A stretch of 64,000 nt of DNA from Syngnathus acus. Taxonomy: Eukaryota; Chordata; Actinopteri; Syngnathiformes; Syngnathidae. The notes under the pieces are model-generated. The model did no database searches. It was given only the letters and a program-made list of their open reading frames with translations, and was not told the DNA's origin. Shown piece by piece: positions 30,271 to 44,545 of this stretch (position 1 is its first letter; each line of letters begins with the position of its first letter). The translations under genes were made by a program, and so were the position numbers. The stretch spans positions 13,264,501 through 13,328,500 of the forward strand of contig NC_051094.1 in NCBI RefSeq assembly GCF_901709675.1, written 5' to 3'.

Positions 30271-33240
30271 AATTCGGATAATATTGTCAAACAGGATTGT
30301 ATTGATTTTCTTTTCCTTCCTGCAAATAAGACTCTCACTGCTTACTATTTCCCAAAAATAAATAGATTCATGAATGGTATAACTCCCCACCATTTTATGA
30401 CCCTGGAAAAGATTGCAAATCAATAAATGCCATTACTGTGAGCCTCACTGTTTTTGAACTGTGCTTTGCAAAGTGTATTTTCCTTCCACATTATTGCTTC
30501 AAAGCGGAGACATAATAATCTCACAGAGACTCCACGTGTGAAATTATTCTTGCTCATACAGAGTAATGGTTATTGGCCTTGGGACTTCACCACTGTCTGG
30601 GAGCAAAATATTTTGTTGTCAAAAATGAAGACACACCCTTTCATAAGGAGAGTGGTGTCCACCTTGAGTTAAATAAAAGTGAATGAAACACACAGAGTCA
30701 AGTCAAGTGAGTAGAGTGGTTACCCCAGCACAGAGATGTTCTTCTCAGCCAGGAACTGTCTGATGCTTTATCACCCAGGGCAAAAGGGTCCTCGATGAGG
30801 CATCAGACAAAGCATGATAGTTTTCCTTGTATTAAAAAAAATCTCAAATAACATCCTAAGTAATTTTCTTTCCTGTGGCTCTTAAATCTTTACACCATAG
30901 TCGTAGTTTGGCTCTGAGCCAAGTCTCGGCTGACAGGTATAGGAGTGTTATGAGAGAGCCTTAGTGGAATTAATTTGGATTATCAACCCTGGCACTGATT
31001 GGGAGGCACTTGCATTCTGATCTTAATCTGCGAGAGATTTTTAGCAACCCCCTTCACTAATATTTTGACCTGCTGTCTTATGGCGTTCAAAACGTATTGG
31101 TGAGGAATTGACCTCTTATACCGATCGAAACACTCATTTTATACTTCCAAACAAGAATCCACAGATATGCTTTGTTTAGGTCTTAATCTGGTTCATTTTA
31201 GTTCCATCTCCAGCTTTCCTCACGTATGTTATTTCTTACTATTCTGTTATTTCTTCGCCGTGTGAGTTAATTGTAGCTACTTGTCATTCTTTTAGTGGTG
31301 TCATGTTTGAGCCGTATAATATCAGCCTACCACTCATTGTGCAAGCATCATGTAACCAGAAGCTATCAATTATTTATGCAAAATCTCGTTTGATCCTTCC
31401 AAATTATCTCTGTAAAACGCAGAATGAAATTACACTGCAGGCCCAAATGGTCAATTCTGATTTCATTCCTCAACAACATCCCAACGCATGAACAACCTGA
31501 CACCCACATTGAAATAAATAGCTCCACAATTAAACCGAGTATAATCTCTACAATTGTCCTTTGGCTGTTATAATTTTTCCTATTTAATGATCAATATATC
31601 ACCTTCATATAGCATATCTTTATATCACACCATATAGTCCATGTTTTTATAATAGTTTAGAATGGATTAAGTTTGGAATTTGCATTACCGATGGCTTTAT
31701 TCCACCGGTATTTTACTGATCTGGCCATTTACATTGCTGTTGCTTTGGGAAATGTCCTATATGCATCATAATTGTTTTGATATTTTGATCTGAAACATTT
31801 TTTTTTTCTCACTGCCAGGATGCATAACTCACTTGGCAGCAAAACATGCTAATTATGTCATTGAATCAGGTAGTGTGCATACATATATCCTCCTGGGGGA
31901 AAAAAAATCTCATTAAGTTAAGAGTCAACAAGCCTTTACTATTTTTTTGTGGGGATTCCAAATTTACCTTGGTTTGTAGCACATCAGCTTTTTATAATTA
32001 CAAATAAAATCTGTTTTTGTCAGCAACAGGTTGATTTTTTTTTCATAATGATAAATAACAACTCTATACTGAACAATAGCTCAAACTCAATCATCTGTGA
32101 TTAAAATTTGTTGTTAACCAGCATAATTAGAGACCCGTACAGTAGTCTTTCGTGTATGGAGTCTGATGAGTGATGTTTCCCACCATGGTTTCATATTTAT
32201 ATTTCATATAAAAACATCTCTGCTTAATGACCTAAATGCATCACTCTTGACAGTAACACTCCAGTGACAAACTATTATGCCCCCTTCATGCACTAACCAG
32301 CATACAAAATCATTTTCCTGTCAAAGTATGAGATTATGCATGTCTAGTAACGTGCGGACATGCAAAGATATCACGTATACGATTGAATGTGATAAAGATT
32401 ACATGGGTAGCATAAGTTTTGATGGATTTGGCTATTCAAGTTATATGAAACAATACATACTGGGTCACTGACTTTGACTACAATTTATACTTCTTGGCTG
32501 CTGGGAAAGGAAAATAGAGGGTTTAAGGGGAGTATTTTGAAAATCTTAAAATTAACATTTTCATCTTAAAACTGTCGGATTACTCAATGCTGTTGGGTTT
32601 TTCTGAAGGCTGATATGGAGGGAGTAATTTTATGCGAAGGCACATTTCATCTCAGTTCACATTTACTTTGGGCGGGGGGCGCATTCTAGCTTTTATATTG
32701 AATTTGAAACTGAGACATATTTCTTCCTTTGCCCAGAATGTTTCATTTGTGGACATTCAAGCACTTTAGGCCAGGAGGACACACTCCTCTCCTCCCTACC
32801 GCTCAATAATTCGACAGTTCGTCTTTCAGATGAGACTTACAGCTTTGCACCGGAGGCCGTTTTCAGCCAGGAAACGGCCGTCGTCCCTGTGTGCCCTAAT
32901 CGCCCCTCATGTCAAACAGATTGCCTGCAGTCATGGAAAAGTGATAATGTGGCACAGCACATTACTGTTGCAAGAGCCAACAGCTTTGCTTTGCAGGATT
33001 CCACATGAGCAATGTCCTCTGACATTGCTCTGACTTGCTACCCAGTACACATACAAGGTTTTATAAACAGTACCCAACACACATTCTCATCCATCATTTG
33101 CATTTGTTGAACCCCATCCCCCCAAAAAGCACAACATTATACGGAATGCTAACATTCATGATTCATTTTGTGCCTAGATTTAAAACTAAGAAACATTCAT
33201 GAAGTAAGTGCCATGATAATATTACTAGCCTGTCATTTAG
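30271..33240. other. AT-rich stretch with no recognised gene
   Basis: Nothing recognised on either strand; frames are at most 72 aa. Probably intron or intergenic. Confidence 0.5.
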
Positions 33241-33249
33241 ATGTGCTCT

Positions 33250-33640
33250 TAAACTGATGTAGGAGTGGCTGCTCCTTTCTCCGGCACGCAGTAGTTACAT
33301 TGCTTTTCGGCCCTCCTCCTCATCCTGGTGGGTCTTTGCCATGGATGACATGTCACAGGGAGCAGCAGCCAGTGCAAATCTGACCTCCCTTCTTTGCCTG
33401 CTGCTCTTTCATAATGGAGTTTATGCCAACTTCCTGACAATGGGAGAGAAAATTTGCTTCAGCTCCTCACTGCTTGATATGCAAATCAGCTTGGGGAGCT
33501 TTCTAACCAGTTTGTTTGTATTGGGCCACTGCAGCATGTCTTCTTTTTACTGTCATTCATTAAATTGTTTTAATGATTCCAACACATTAGGAATGCATAT
33601 TGTGCAGAATCAAGTTTGTCAGCACATAATACTCAGATAA
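33250..33640. other. GC-richer island with octamer motif, possible conserved non-coding element
   Basis: A stretch of less AT-rich, non-repetitive sequence (GTCTTTGCCATGGATGACAT, later CATAATGGAGTTTATGCCAA) ending in a POU octamer ATGCAAAT (33479-33486). The overlapping 99-codon frame has no recognised domain. Conservation is suspected only from texture and cannot be shown here. Confidence 0.2.
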
Positions 33641-33986
33641 AAATGGCATGCATGTTTAGTACCCATTTTTAGATTCTGACAGTTGTAAAGCTTTGCAACA
33701 TGACACTATCTTGCATTAAAAAATATTTCACCTTTAAAGATTTATATGGTCAAGGAAAAATATTACATTAATAGTTTGTTTCCCTTAATCTCATTCCATT
33801 TATTTATTTTGTGTCAAAACTCCTCTACCTACTCTTTGCATACATGGTCATTTGTTTGCCATACAGACAGTTCCATGACATGTTTCCTATCAATGTATAT
33901 GGCATTTCTGGACTCTAAAAATGACAATAGCCTTTATATTTCCGAAACTTCAGACTTTGATTTTGTTTATATATTGTAAAAAAACA

Positions 33987-34076
33987 TCTCTCGCTCTCTC
34001 TCTCTCTCTACATATATATATAGTATATACGTATTTATGTATATGTGTATATATCTATATATATGTGTGTGTGTTT
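33987..34076. repeat. compound (TC)n/(TA)n microsatellite
   Basis: TCTCTCTCTCTC followed by a TATATA/TATG-rich run to 34076. Confidence 0.85.
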
Positions 34077-35179
34077 TTTTACAGTCCAGTAACTGTAAAA
34101 TCCTCACTTTCTCTCAGGTTATTGCTAGGTCACTTGACCCAGCATGCTGGTTGCGATCAGTGCGTACTAGTGAGAGGTTGGTATGGTTGATGTTATTCAG
34201 GCTCCCTCTGGAGAAACATGTTTCTATCATCTCTTGGGGTCTCTGAAGCGTATAAATCAGTTGACTGGTAATATAAAGTACATCCACACTCAAACCCATT
34301 TCTTTGCCCTATTCTATAAAATGCAAGTCCAGACTGCTCCCTTCCTTTCACACACTATGGATTAAGTTCACAGCAAGGGGCGATGAGGACAAAGGAAATA
34401 CTTTTTTAATTCTATATTGACTTTGGCTTGCAATGAGTTGAACACTCTTCATGAAGATGAGGAAGGCTCACTACTGCTGGTGTTGCATTTAAAGTGCAAA
34501 CAGCTATGAGGTTGTCAAGATAAGCTGAGTAATTAGTGTGAAAACATCAAAACTGCCGCACGACTTTTGTGTTTTATTTTCTTCAGCTGTGCTGCAACAG
34601 CACGTACTATATACGTACATATCTGGTGAAAGTGTGTAAGAACGTGTTCATACCCATAGAGGGCAGCTGTGCTCTCCACAACTTAGGCAAAGCACAAGCA
34701 GGGGAGGTTTATCGTGTAACTGGCCTCCTGCCCAGACATATTCATGTGTGGTATGTTGTTTATTAGGGGGATTGCGTTTGAGTGTATGCAAGGTAACATG
34801 AGAATCCTTCACAAAGTTGAGTATCTGCCAGAAGGCAATACAGAAGCTGGCTCAGTTGCTTGCTCATTTTCCTTTCTATTAGAAAGAGAAGATATTAATT
34901 GCTTAATATGCCTTAGGAGAATAAATATGCTGAATTGTAGTCCAGGGAATGATTCTTCCAGCTCTTTGTTTGCAGTGTCACTAATGCACTCTGACTATGT
35001 CATCTACCTTGCCACTAAGATCAATTTGTTTTTCAAGCGGTGGAGGCAGGGCAGAGAGAGAGAGAGCAGGAGAGCGGGAGTGAGATGCCACAAGGTCTGT
35101 GGAAGTTTCTGACAGGGATAGGCAGACTCTCCATTGCTAAACATAATAGTCAATTGTTAGTTAATTGTTGTTTTTGCTG

Positions 35180-35275
35180 TAGGAGTTGGTAGTGTCCTTT
35201 TTTCCCCTCTTTGCACTGAATGGTCTGCACGTTACTTTTTGTTGCGCTGATGACAATAAACCTGAATTGAATAAG
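35180..35275 (+). repeat. LINE/SINE 3'-end relic
   Basis: TTTGCACTGAATGGTCTGCA and then GCGCTGATGACAATAAACCT GAATTGAAT resembles the plus-strand 3' end of L2-like elements (GACAATAAA followed by a short repeat of GAATTGAAT type). About 60-90 bp only. Confidence 0.4.
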
Positions 35276-38200
35276 TTGAGTATTCATAGGCTTCCTTATG
35301 CTTAGCTTGCTTCAAGTTAAAGCTCACGACAAAACATAACCTTGCTCATATGCAACAATGAACAAATTCCATACGGTAAGTTTTAGAATAAAATGACAAA
35401 AGAAAGAAAAGTAAACATGGTTGGTCAACATTGATGCTATGCAAATCCATAGTTGCTACCACTAACAACTTCCCCCGAATAATTACAACTGTTATCTGCT
35501 GCTTCTGAAAATGGATTGTTCTTGTCTGTTTCCATTAATTTAGTGCAGATCATAAAACGTGTGCTCTGCATTTCATCCCTTTCTTCTGCAGTAAATGGAG
35601 TCAGTTACCCGAGGGGCAGGTCTTATTAACTGTACTCTACATTACACATGGTGTTTTTTTTCTGAAAATGAGTCACCCTCAAAGTTTTTTTTTTTCCAAC
35701 ATCATCTAAGGAAGGAGGACTACATACATATGAATGAGGCATCGGTGTACTAATTAATGCTCAATTTATGGCACAAATAAAGCTCATGCTGTAATTACAG
35801 ATCTTAGTCAAGAGTCCATGATATGTAAATGCATGGCTTTGCATTTTGCAGATTTAATCATGTCACTACATGATTAAATTGAAATAAAATGAAAATTTGT
35901 AGCCTACAAATAATGTTTAGATTTTACAAGCTATACAGCATTGCAATGTAAAATTATGACAATATTGTAGCTCAAAGTTTGCGCTCTCTGGGTTCCTGAC
36001 CGCCCATAAATACATTTTTCATCTACTCGTGCATGTGCAACAAGTAAATTTGTTGATTTGTTTCTTTTTTTTTCCGTTTTACATTCTTGTTTTTTTATTT
36101 TTGTTGTCATTTTGGAAGTGTGTATTGGAGGGTAGGAGGACTGGTTTGTCTCCAAGTGCTCATCTTAAATTAGAACATCAGATTTGCATGTCTTGACCTA
36201 ATGCAGAGGTGCAACACAGAACTGGAGCTTTATGGGAAAATTGAGCCAGAGCACATGAAAAAGCAAGAACTGGCTCTGGAACTAGTGTCAGGGTCTGAGT
36301 GGGCGGCGAGGGACCAGGGACTGTTGGTGTAAGCAGCCTTGGAAAGGTGACATCGAGGAGGCGCACTATTGGCTGAAACACTTGACTGACTGTGGGTAGA
36401 TGCGCAGGGACGGTAACTGATTGTATGCAACAAGACTGAAGGCTCGGAGGCTGGAGCATGGCTGACTTTATGCAAGTGTACTGCCAGGCTTGCTTATTCA
36501 ACAGGGAGGTATGCTGCAGGGAGCTTGTGATATTTCCCATTTTATCTGAAGTCCACATTGCTTGTTTATTTTTGTTGAAAACAATTGCACCTCTTGAAAC
36601 ATCCTTCAACTCGGTCACACACAGCCCAGTGATTAAATAAATATTTGTTGCTTACCAGTCCAATCACCCTCGTCATGTTGCCATTCACGAGGGGTGCATT
36701 TTGTTTGGTCTGATCCTTTTTGTCACAGAGTGGGGTGACATGGAAGTAAATGGAAGAAAATAAAGCATCTTAAATATAAAAACCCAAACAAAGTACTTAA
36801 ACCCAAGCAAAGTGCTGAAACCAACAGTCCAGTGCACACGCTTGCTCTGTAAACGTATTGCCTGTTCAAGACAAAATAAATTATTAATTTCAATCAATAT
36901 TTTTTTACAGTTCTTAATATGAGTTTGCTATTTAATGTCGTATCTTGCTTTTGATTGACGACTACTCCAAGGTGTTTGGTCTACCTCTTCTGTGATCTTA
37001 ATGATAATTGGTATCAGAAATGGATTATTTAATTTCATCAAACCTCTTAATACATTACAGCTCTAATACTCCATTAGAAGGCAGACTATTACAGGGTCTA
37101 CTTTGTCCCCCGCTTCTAAGTAAGTGCCCTTATAAAGACGAGCAGTGACCTGAAAAAAAAAAAGGTAGGAAAATTGCATTAGCAATTGGTTGAGCATGGC
37201 TGAGTGTTTAAATGTTGTTGTCCTTGCTTATTGTATTTTTTTACAAAGTAGCTAGATCATACCGTAGTGTCTGGGTTGATATAATGATAACCATACATAA
37301 CAACAGGCGGTCTCAAGTTCTAAAAAACATATATCATTATGAAATCCCAAGTCTGCCTCTTGAGGTGTCCAAATACCTTCTAGCCACTCACAACAAGCTT
37401 GTGGTCTTGCACAGTGGGCTACAAATTGCACTAAAACATTTTCTCAACTTGTATGAAGACTTGCAAGTCCCTAACAGCAGTTTGTATTGTGGTATTTTTC
37501 TTCCCTTTTCTCTCTCACCACAGTGTCAATTCTGAAAGCCACAGTGTTAGCAATTATCTTTAGACTGGCTGAGCACCCCCACAGTTCATGCTCTAAATTC
37601 CTCACCATATTGTTTTGCATGGTTTAATTTCATTCGTACTCTTATTCAAACAAACAGTATTGGTAGGGCATCTCTTCTTCATACAACTTACCAGCAGTAT
37701 CATATTAAATGTATATCAGAGGTGTGATCCAGCGGTCGTTTGCGACGTTTTGGCCCCATCCTGTCTTTATTGGGCTTGGGGGACAAGCAGTGTGGTTGAT
37801 CTCTTATGGCCTACCATTGCTCAGGCTCCTGACATATTCAGAGCAGCGTAATTCTAACGTGACACCAAGTGGAAGAAAAATATATCTTGTTACCCAGTCC
37901 CACTCATGTTTTGGTGCTCAAGAAATCAGATATCATTACTCAAATAGAGATGCTGAGGAGTATGCAAAGAACTAGGGAAATGAGAGAGAGAACCGGGACG
38001 TCAATCTTGTTCATGTTCTGAATTGGTGTCGAAGATTGTGAAGCTTGCATTATTGTATTTTTTTTTATTTTAACTAATAGTTGAACCTGCAATTTATGTA
38101 TTGGCACATGTAATCAACTCAGAACAGCTCACATCAGACCAGAGATCTTCAGTCGGAATGATTTTGATCAGAATGACAAAAAAATGTAAACTCCGCTATT

Positions 38201-41200
38201 GATATTGTAAAGAGTCCAGGACAATGCGCAGGATTTTTGTTTTGCATTTTCGAGTGTTGGTGTGGGCTAGATTCCCGCAGCATTTAGTCCATCTGAATGG
38301 CTTTTTAGTGAATGCTGCTTCATTCCAGTTTTTATAGTAGTGTTGAATCAGCTTTTCCATGTCTCTAATTGTTCCCCCTCCATTCATTGTAGGCAGCACA
38401 CTTGGCATGTTTTGTATGACATATTTGTTGTGCCAGACCAGAGAGTGCTGTGAATCTTTGATGGGGTTTTTTTTTCTCCAACTCCTCTGACTGGATAGGA
38501 CCTAATGGGAAGTTATCATGTTATGGCATAACTCATCAGGTGAAATGAAACCCTTAAATTGACATTTTGTTTTTATGAAAAAAGAAGTAATAGGTGGCAA
38601 TTTTGTATTTACTTGAAGTGTTGATGCTTATTTCTCAAAATAATTGCAATGTAAAGCATTGAGGTAAGAAGACTGCCGATTAGTGAAGCACTAACATTTA
38701 CAGCTCAAAGTACTACTAAGTAAAAGTAAATAATAATAAATACAGATGTCTCCTCCGCATAAGACACTCGCAGCTAAAAAATTCATGAATGAAAAACCAT
38801 GGAATTTTATGCGGCACACCTTTTAGCCCCTTTAATCGCTTTTTTCTTTGTGTCTTGATTGAATTGTTTAAAAAAAAAAAAATTCAACAATAGATTTTGG
38901 TTGCGGTGACCTGGTGTTAATAATATTCATCCAAACAGAAGCCTGCTATCTGCTTTGAATGGCAGATGAGGTAACAGGATGTCTTATGGGTTTTTACTAC
39001 TCTCCAGATGGTGTACTACTCCCGTTGTGACTGAAATCCAGTAAGACACCCCCACCCCCCACAACAACATAAGCACACACACATGCACTCCCCCTTCTAT
39101 CACTTGATCCCATTTGCTGTGACCTCTGGGGATCACTGATCAACCTTCAGGAAGGTCACTGAGCAAGTTACTCTTTAGCGGTAAAGATCTGCAAGCCTAT
39201 AGCTCTTGATTGCAAATGGCTCTCTTTACATCGAGCAAGCCTGCACAATTTTGAAATTCAAAGTGCAACATTTATTAGAATTCATGCACTACAAGATGCT
39301 ATTTTCATTTCCGTCCGCAACATATGACACATTAAATGGCATATATCTTTCGGAAACGAGAATCTTGGTGCACACTCTGCCTCTGGGAACACTCTCAAGG
39401 TAGGATTGCACAGTAACAATCGGAGAATAACAGTAGTACACAATTTCTAAACACAGCCTATTTTATAAACCAATCAGCAATTTCTGCTTGAACTGCTTCC
39501 ATCTGTGCTGCTTGGTGCTCTGGGCGCTCCATGTCCCCAGTTGAAGTGGCCTGAGTGTCCTCCTGTACTCTTATTTTGTGGCACTCTGGAAAATCAAACA
39601 GCATATTTGAACAACGCTTTGAGTTTCAGAACTGTTAGAGTGGAGCTCGGAAAGTATTTTTGAGGAGTAACACCCTTGTAGCGATGCAGCAGCCAATCAA
39701 ATTGCATCGGGGCAGCATTACCATCAGTAGCCACCTCGTACGTTTTTATACCCTCATCACGGACTCTCTGCTGCATAAAGAATGACTCGGAATTATAACT
39801 TGCCGTTTGTAATTGATTGTTTTGATTGTCTTGTGTCATTTCAAATCCTTCGGGGTGGTATTTAGAATCAAATAGGTAAGAATTGTGTCCGTGCCCCATG
39901 AATGAAGAAAATATAATTAATGCATGAGCTCATTTATGTGTGATTGTCATCAGGAAGATAATAATAATAATACAATTAATATTCATGCACAGCTCTGTCA
40001 TTATTGGATATGAATAACAAAATCAGTCCATGTGCATCATAAAAGTCTTGTTTAATAACTTGATCATTTATTTAGGAGAGTGATGATTAGATCAGTGTTT
40101 TTTTTAGCCTGACCTTTGTGGAGCCAAGACATCTGTTTGTGCCCAAAAGTAAGAAAACCACCAGACAAAATTATCCGGATTGAAGTCGTGATCTTGTCCC
40201 AATTTAGTCATAAACGTACTAACTCTGTGTTCAAATCTGGGCGGGTACTGTTGAACACAAAGGTGATATTTTTGCAAGATGATATGATATGCATATTGCT
40301 GCATGAATGACAAAGATTAATTGTACATTTTGACATGCAGTTTGTTTGTTATGCCTCTCACTATAACCCACTAGAATGTATAAAATAGAAAATAACATGC
40401 AGTCTCACTATATGCCACTGGGATGGTCAAAGTAAAAAATAACAGTAAAGTAATTATGATTAATGCCGTGAATATACACTTTTACTTTTTGCCTAACGAT
40501 ACAAGACATGATTGGTATACCAAACCAAAATCCATGGGTATCTAAAATAATATGCCAATAAATATTTTCTTTGTCTATTAAATAATTTGAATACGAACTA
40601 TTAAGATGTCGGCATATATCCCTGCAAAGTCATATGAGTGACCACGTGCCACTAAGACGCTTCAACAGAAGTCACTCTAATGTCATCCTGATGATGGTGC
40701 TCAAGGAGAATTCTTAATTAAGTAGTCTGCCAGAACCATTCAAACTCTCATGACTGTTTATATAATAATTAAAGATATCTCAGTCTGGCTGTCCATTCCC
40801 TCAAATGATCTTGAGACGATAAAACACAGCATTCTGCCCTGTCTGTCTGCCATAGCCATCATTACCTGTGTTCCCATGGAAACAGAATATCCTTTGGCAA
40901 AAAAAAAAACAGTGTTTACCTTTTTGCTTTGCTCATGGTTTTTCATACATATCCTGCACTCAATGATTCATCATAACACCTTTGAGAAGTTGATAAATAC
41001 TTTATCTAAACCTGAACCTGAAAAAGAGGAACGGTTTCTTCGCACACAATACAAAACTGCAGAGTTCAGTCACACTTAAACTGTGGAATAATTGTTTAAC
41101 AAAAAAAAGAAAATCGTGACAACAACATAATAGTCTGGTATGTCCTTGTACAGCATCATTGCTTGCAAGGCCACCATTAGCCAACTGTGCAGCCCGCCTG

Positions 41201-43181
41201 CCCTCCCCAACTCCCATTTTTACCAAAGTAATGTTTGCAGACCTGGGCTGAACTCCAGCAGTCCTAATTTGATAGTCTTATTTTTATACACTCAGGAAGT
41301 GGCAATTTGGTGGTTGCAATCGCAAATAGTCTTCCATGTATAAAATAATGAGTGTACTTTCTGCCCATTTTTTTTTTTCCTGTTCCAGCAGCTCTAAACC
41401 AGGAGCATAGAATTTAACGAAAATGTAAGCATGTTGTAGTAGCGCATTTGCACACACACTATACATTAAGCAGCAGAATGACCAGTGTAGTCAACCAAAG
41501 AAAATTAGAGTTCATGTCTCTCGGTTTCTACAATGGAAGTCATTCATTTCCTGTGTGTCCATTCCTGGCTATTGTTTTCAACTTTGTCACATGATCTGTG
41601 ATGTTGAGTAATGTGTCAAGGGTTGCCTGGATGTTTCTGCCTGGTCAGCTCCAAGGTGCCCACTAGACTATGACAAAGACTTTGGCATTGGGGTCTAGGA
41701 TTTGTGTGAGTGTTTAAAGTAGTGGGGTCTTTAGTGTTCATGGGAAATGAAGCGCCGGGTAGGCTAAACGGGCTTTGGACCAGGCATGGGCAACTGTTTG
41801 TATGCACTCAGTGTAGGTCATTCCAGGTCCAAGTTCAGAGGATTCAATGATTCACAGACAATCAGAGTCAAATCACAGACAGCGGGAGATGGAAAAGCTG
41901 GGCAATTTTAGCAGCCGCCTCAGGAGTCGGCTTGTCTGTGTGGAAGTCAGTTGGTCAGACAAGGTGGTGTTGCATGGTGACAGCTTGATGCTAAAACTTC
42001 ACCAATCTCGCTGCTCTTGTGGATTGCTCATCCCTAATCAGGACCATCATTCATCAGGTTCCGGCGTATTAAGCAGAGGGGCAAATTGGTTTTCAATCGA
42101 TCATATTCCGAGTACTGCCACTTTGTATACTTGGCTCCCATACATTCGATTAATGGGAAGGGGCGTTGTCTGTTCTTTGTGTGCCTGAGGGAGTCCGTTA
42201 AAAACTCCATCAAGTGTCTTTCTTGTTTATGAAGAGTCAAAAAGATACGGTTGAACTTGAATGCATTTAAATCCAAGGTATAACATCACAATCACCTTTT
42301 TTTCCAGTGCAAATATATGTCCGATATGCATATTTTGGAAACGACATTTGCCTTTCTGGCATCACTTGTTTCGTAAAACAACTAAAAACTCATGCTGTCA
42401 CGTAAACATGATGCAGAGTGAGAAACACTTGGCATTTTTCACTTGCAGCCTCCCAAGTGATCTAAACTTTCTTCATTTTTTTTTATAAGACGTGACATCT
42501 TTCCGTCACTTAGTTTTCTTCTTTCTCTGCGGTGTGGTATACATCCGAAGGACACATTTTGTATGTTTGAGATGAGTTTGAGATGTATCCAAACTTTCTC
42601 TGCTTTAAACCGACAACACTGTTTGTAGTGGTGTAGAACTGCACTGCATCATAAATGGCTTCCATTGGACACGTTGTGCATTAGTTTGTATTATTTGCTA
42701 ATCAATGTAAATCAATTGATGAATGCTGGTTGAGCAGTGGCGGCTCACCAATAGGGGTCAAAAGCTGCGCGGTGTGCTGCAGAGTTTGAGTCTTCACACT
42801 TCCTCAACAAAGTTCTGACAGCGCAGACCTACTTTTATATAACTCTTGGTCAATGTTATTCATAATTCATTGGGTGGTGTTTCAAGTTACAAGAGACTGG
42901 TTCTTAAAAATGTCTGTTTACTAAAATAGATTTATAGCCTGAAACTTGAAATCAGACAAAGGTCTGCACTGAGGTTCTTATTATCTTGAGTGCATTGATA
43001 AAGTGCTTATCTTCTTTGAAGGCAGACTTATGTTAAATCTCTGTCTGGCAGGTGGAGTGCGATCCTGGTCTGATGAATGTCCTCCTGCTCTGATATTTCT
43101 ATGTGCCTTTCTCCTCAGCCTAAGGTGAGAGTCCTTTCTCTAGTCAAACATGTGTTTTGATTTATCACATTTTATACTGAA

Positions 43182-43213
<32 letters not shown>

Positions 43214-43410
43214 CACATCAACATTTATAAATGACTCCATGAGAGGTTAAATGTAAGATTTCACTCAATAGAGCTGCGATGACAACCAAATCTGAAGTGT
43301 TGGTAAAATGTCACATCATCAAACAGCCATCATAACTCTGATGGATCGAGAGCTCCACTGATGCAATAGTGATCGGTGACTGTTTTTTTATGATTGATGT
43401 CAAATTACTT
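35276..43410. other. AT-rich stretch with no recognised gene
   Basis: No conserved coding exon or RNA gene seen. Small items only: a 19-bp tandem at 36777-36815, a hAT-like end motif (CCAGGCATGGGCAACTG) near 41780, and a MITE-like GCAGTGGCGGCTC near 42735. Frames up to 146 aa carry no family motif. Confidence 0.45.
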
Positions 43411-43415
43411 CAATC

Positions 43416-43545
43416 TATTTTCTACCCCTATTAAGTTAATGGTTTTGAATGAGTTGGAGCTGAATTTTGGGCAAGAGGTCATGTACACCCTAGACTTGAT
43501 TCCAGTCCATTAGGGGGCACATAAAGAGAATCATTGACTTACATT
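43416..43545 (-). repeat. decayed SINE-like repeat relic
   Basis: Plus-strand order TTTTCTACCCCTATTAAGTT, GGAGCTGAATTTTGGGCAAG, AGGTCATGTACACCCTAGAC, TCCAGTCCATTAGGGGGCAC follows the 3' half of the SINE-like repeat in reverse orientation, heavily mutated. Confidence 0.45.
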
Positions 43546-44487
43546 CTCAAGTCAAATCATATATGAAATTAAATACAAATATCCAGTTGAAATTAGGGAT
43601 ATTGCCTTGAATCTCTAAACGCTGTTGCTTTTCTACTCAAAGTGTTTGTCCTTTGAAAATATTGTCTGGTTACCACCGACTACTGCTTTGGTCACCCGGG
43701 TGCTAGAAGCTGAAGTTCAACTTATTCGTGGTAGCGTGACTAATGGTCTGCCTCTTCTTTAGTGGCTTGGACAAGAGGACCCTCTGTAGTTATTTTACAC
43801 ACACAAAAAAACACAGACTTGCTAAAGTTTGTTGTCCCTTTTTGCTTTAGAGAATAATCTTGTTTGTGGTGGCTAAAACGAATTGTACTTAAATAGTTTG
43901 GCAGTTGATTAATTGGATCCCAACTTCAGGTCATGACTTGTTTCCTTTGTGGTCTTCTGGGAATGAACTACTTTGTTGGCTCTTGGTGGAGGAGTGCTAT
44001 ATCACCGGATATGCTTCTGTGGAGCTCAATGAAGTGGCCTGGCCTTGGCCTTGGAGAAGATAATCACCAAGGTTTGGCATGAGGGGGAAATTATAAATCT
44101 TGCAACATGTTATTGTGAGGAGAACCTGACTCAGACACTATCTGCGGAGATCACTTTATCTCCAACACTTCTCATAAGCGGTGAATCTTCCTCCGTTGGT
44201 TCCTTGTCTACTATTCTGCTAAAAAAGTAGAATCGTAGGCATTTTTAAAATGTTTTTTTTTTTATTGAGCTGCTTCATTGCCTGAAGTTATGCAGTCCTT
44301 TCTTTTGTCTTTCATCAAGGTGAGAATAAGTGGCCAAATTTACTGACAGCAAATTGGCTTTAAGAGAGGTCAAACCACACTTTGAAAAGCTCCTTGAATG
44401 CCCTATAATTCTAGCAGGAATCATTTAGCGCATCAGACACCTGTCGTCCTTGTGTTGGATTACTCCCTTCATGGGAGATTGAACTTC

Positions 44488-44545
44488 CTCCCACAGGTCA
44501 TAAACATGCAAGTTGGGTTAATTGGACACTCCAAATAATTCATTT
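44488..44545 (+). repeat. decayed SINE-like repeat fragment
   Basis: TTCCTCCCACAGGTCATAAA CATGCAAG then TTAATTGGACACTCCAAAT matches the central block of the SINE-like family on the plus strand. Confidence 0.5.

Noticed and set aside
43111-43140. Six-base candidate micro-exon between CTCCTCAG and GTGAGAG
   Set aside because: Acceptor and donor consensus this close occur by chance often; no coding neighbours to place it.
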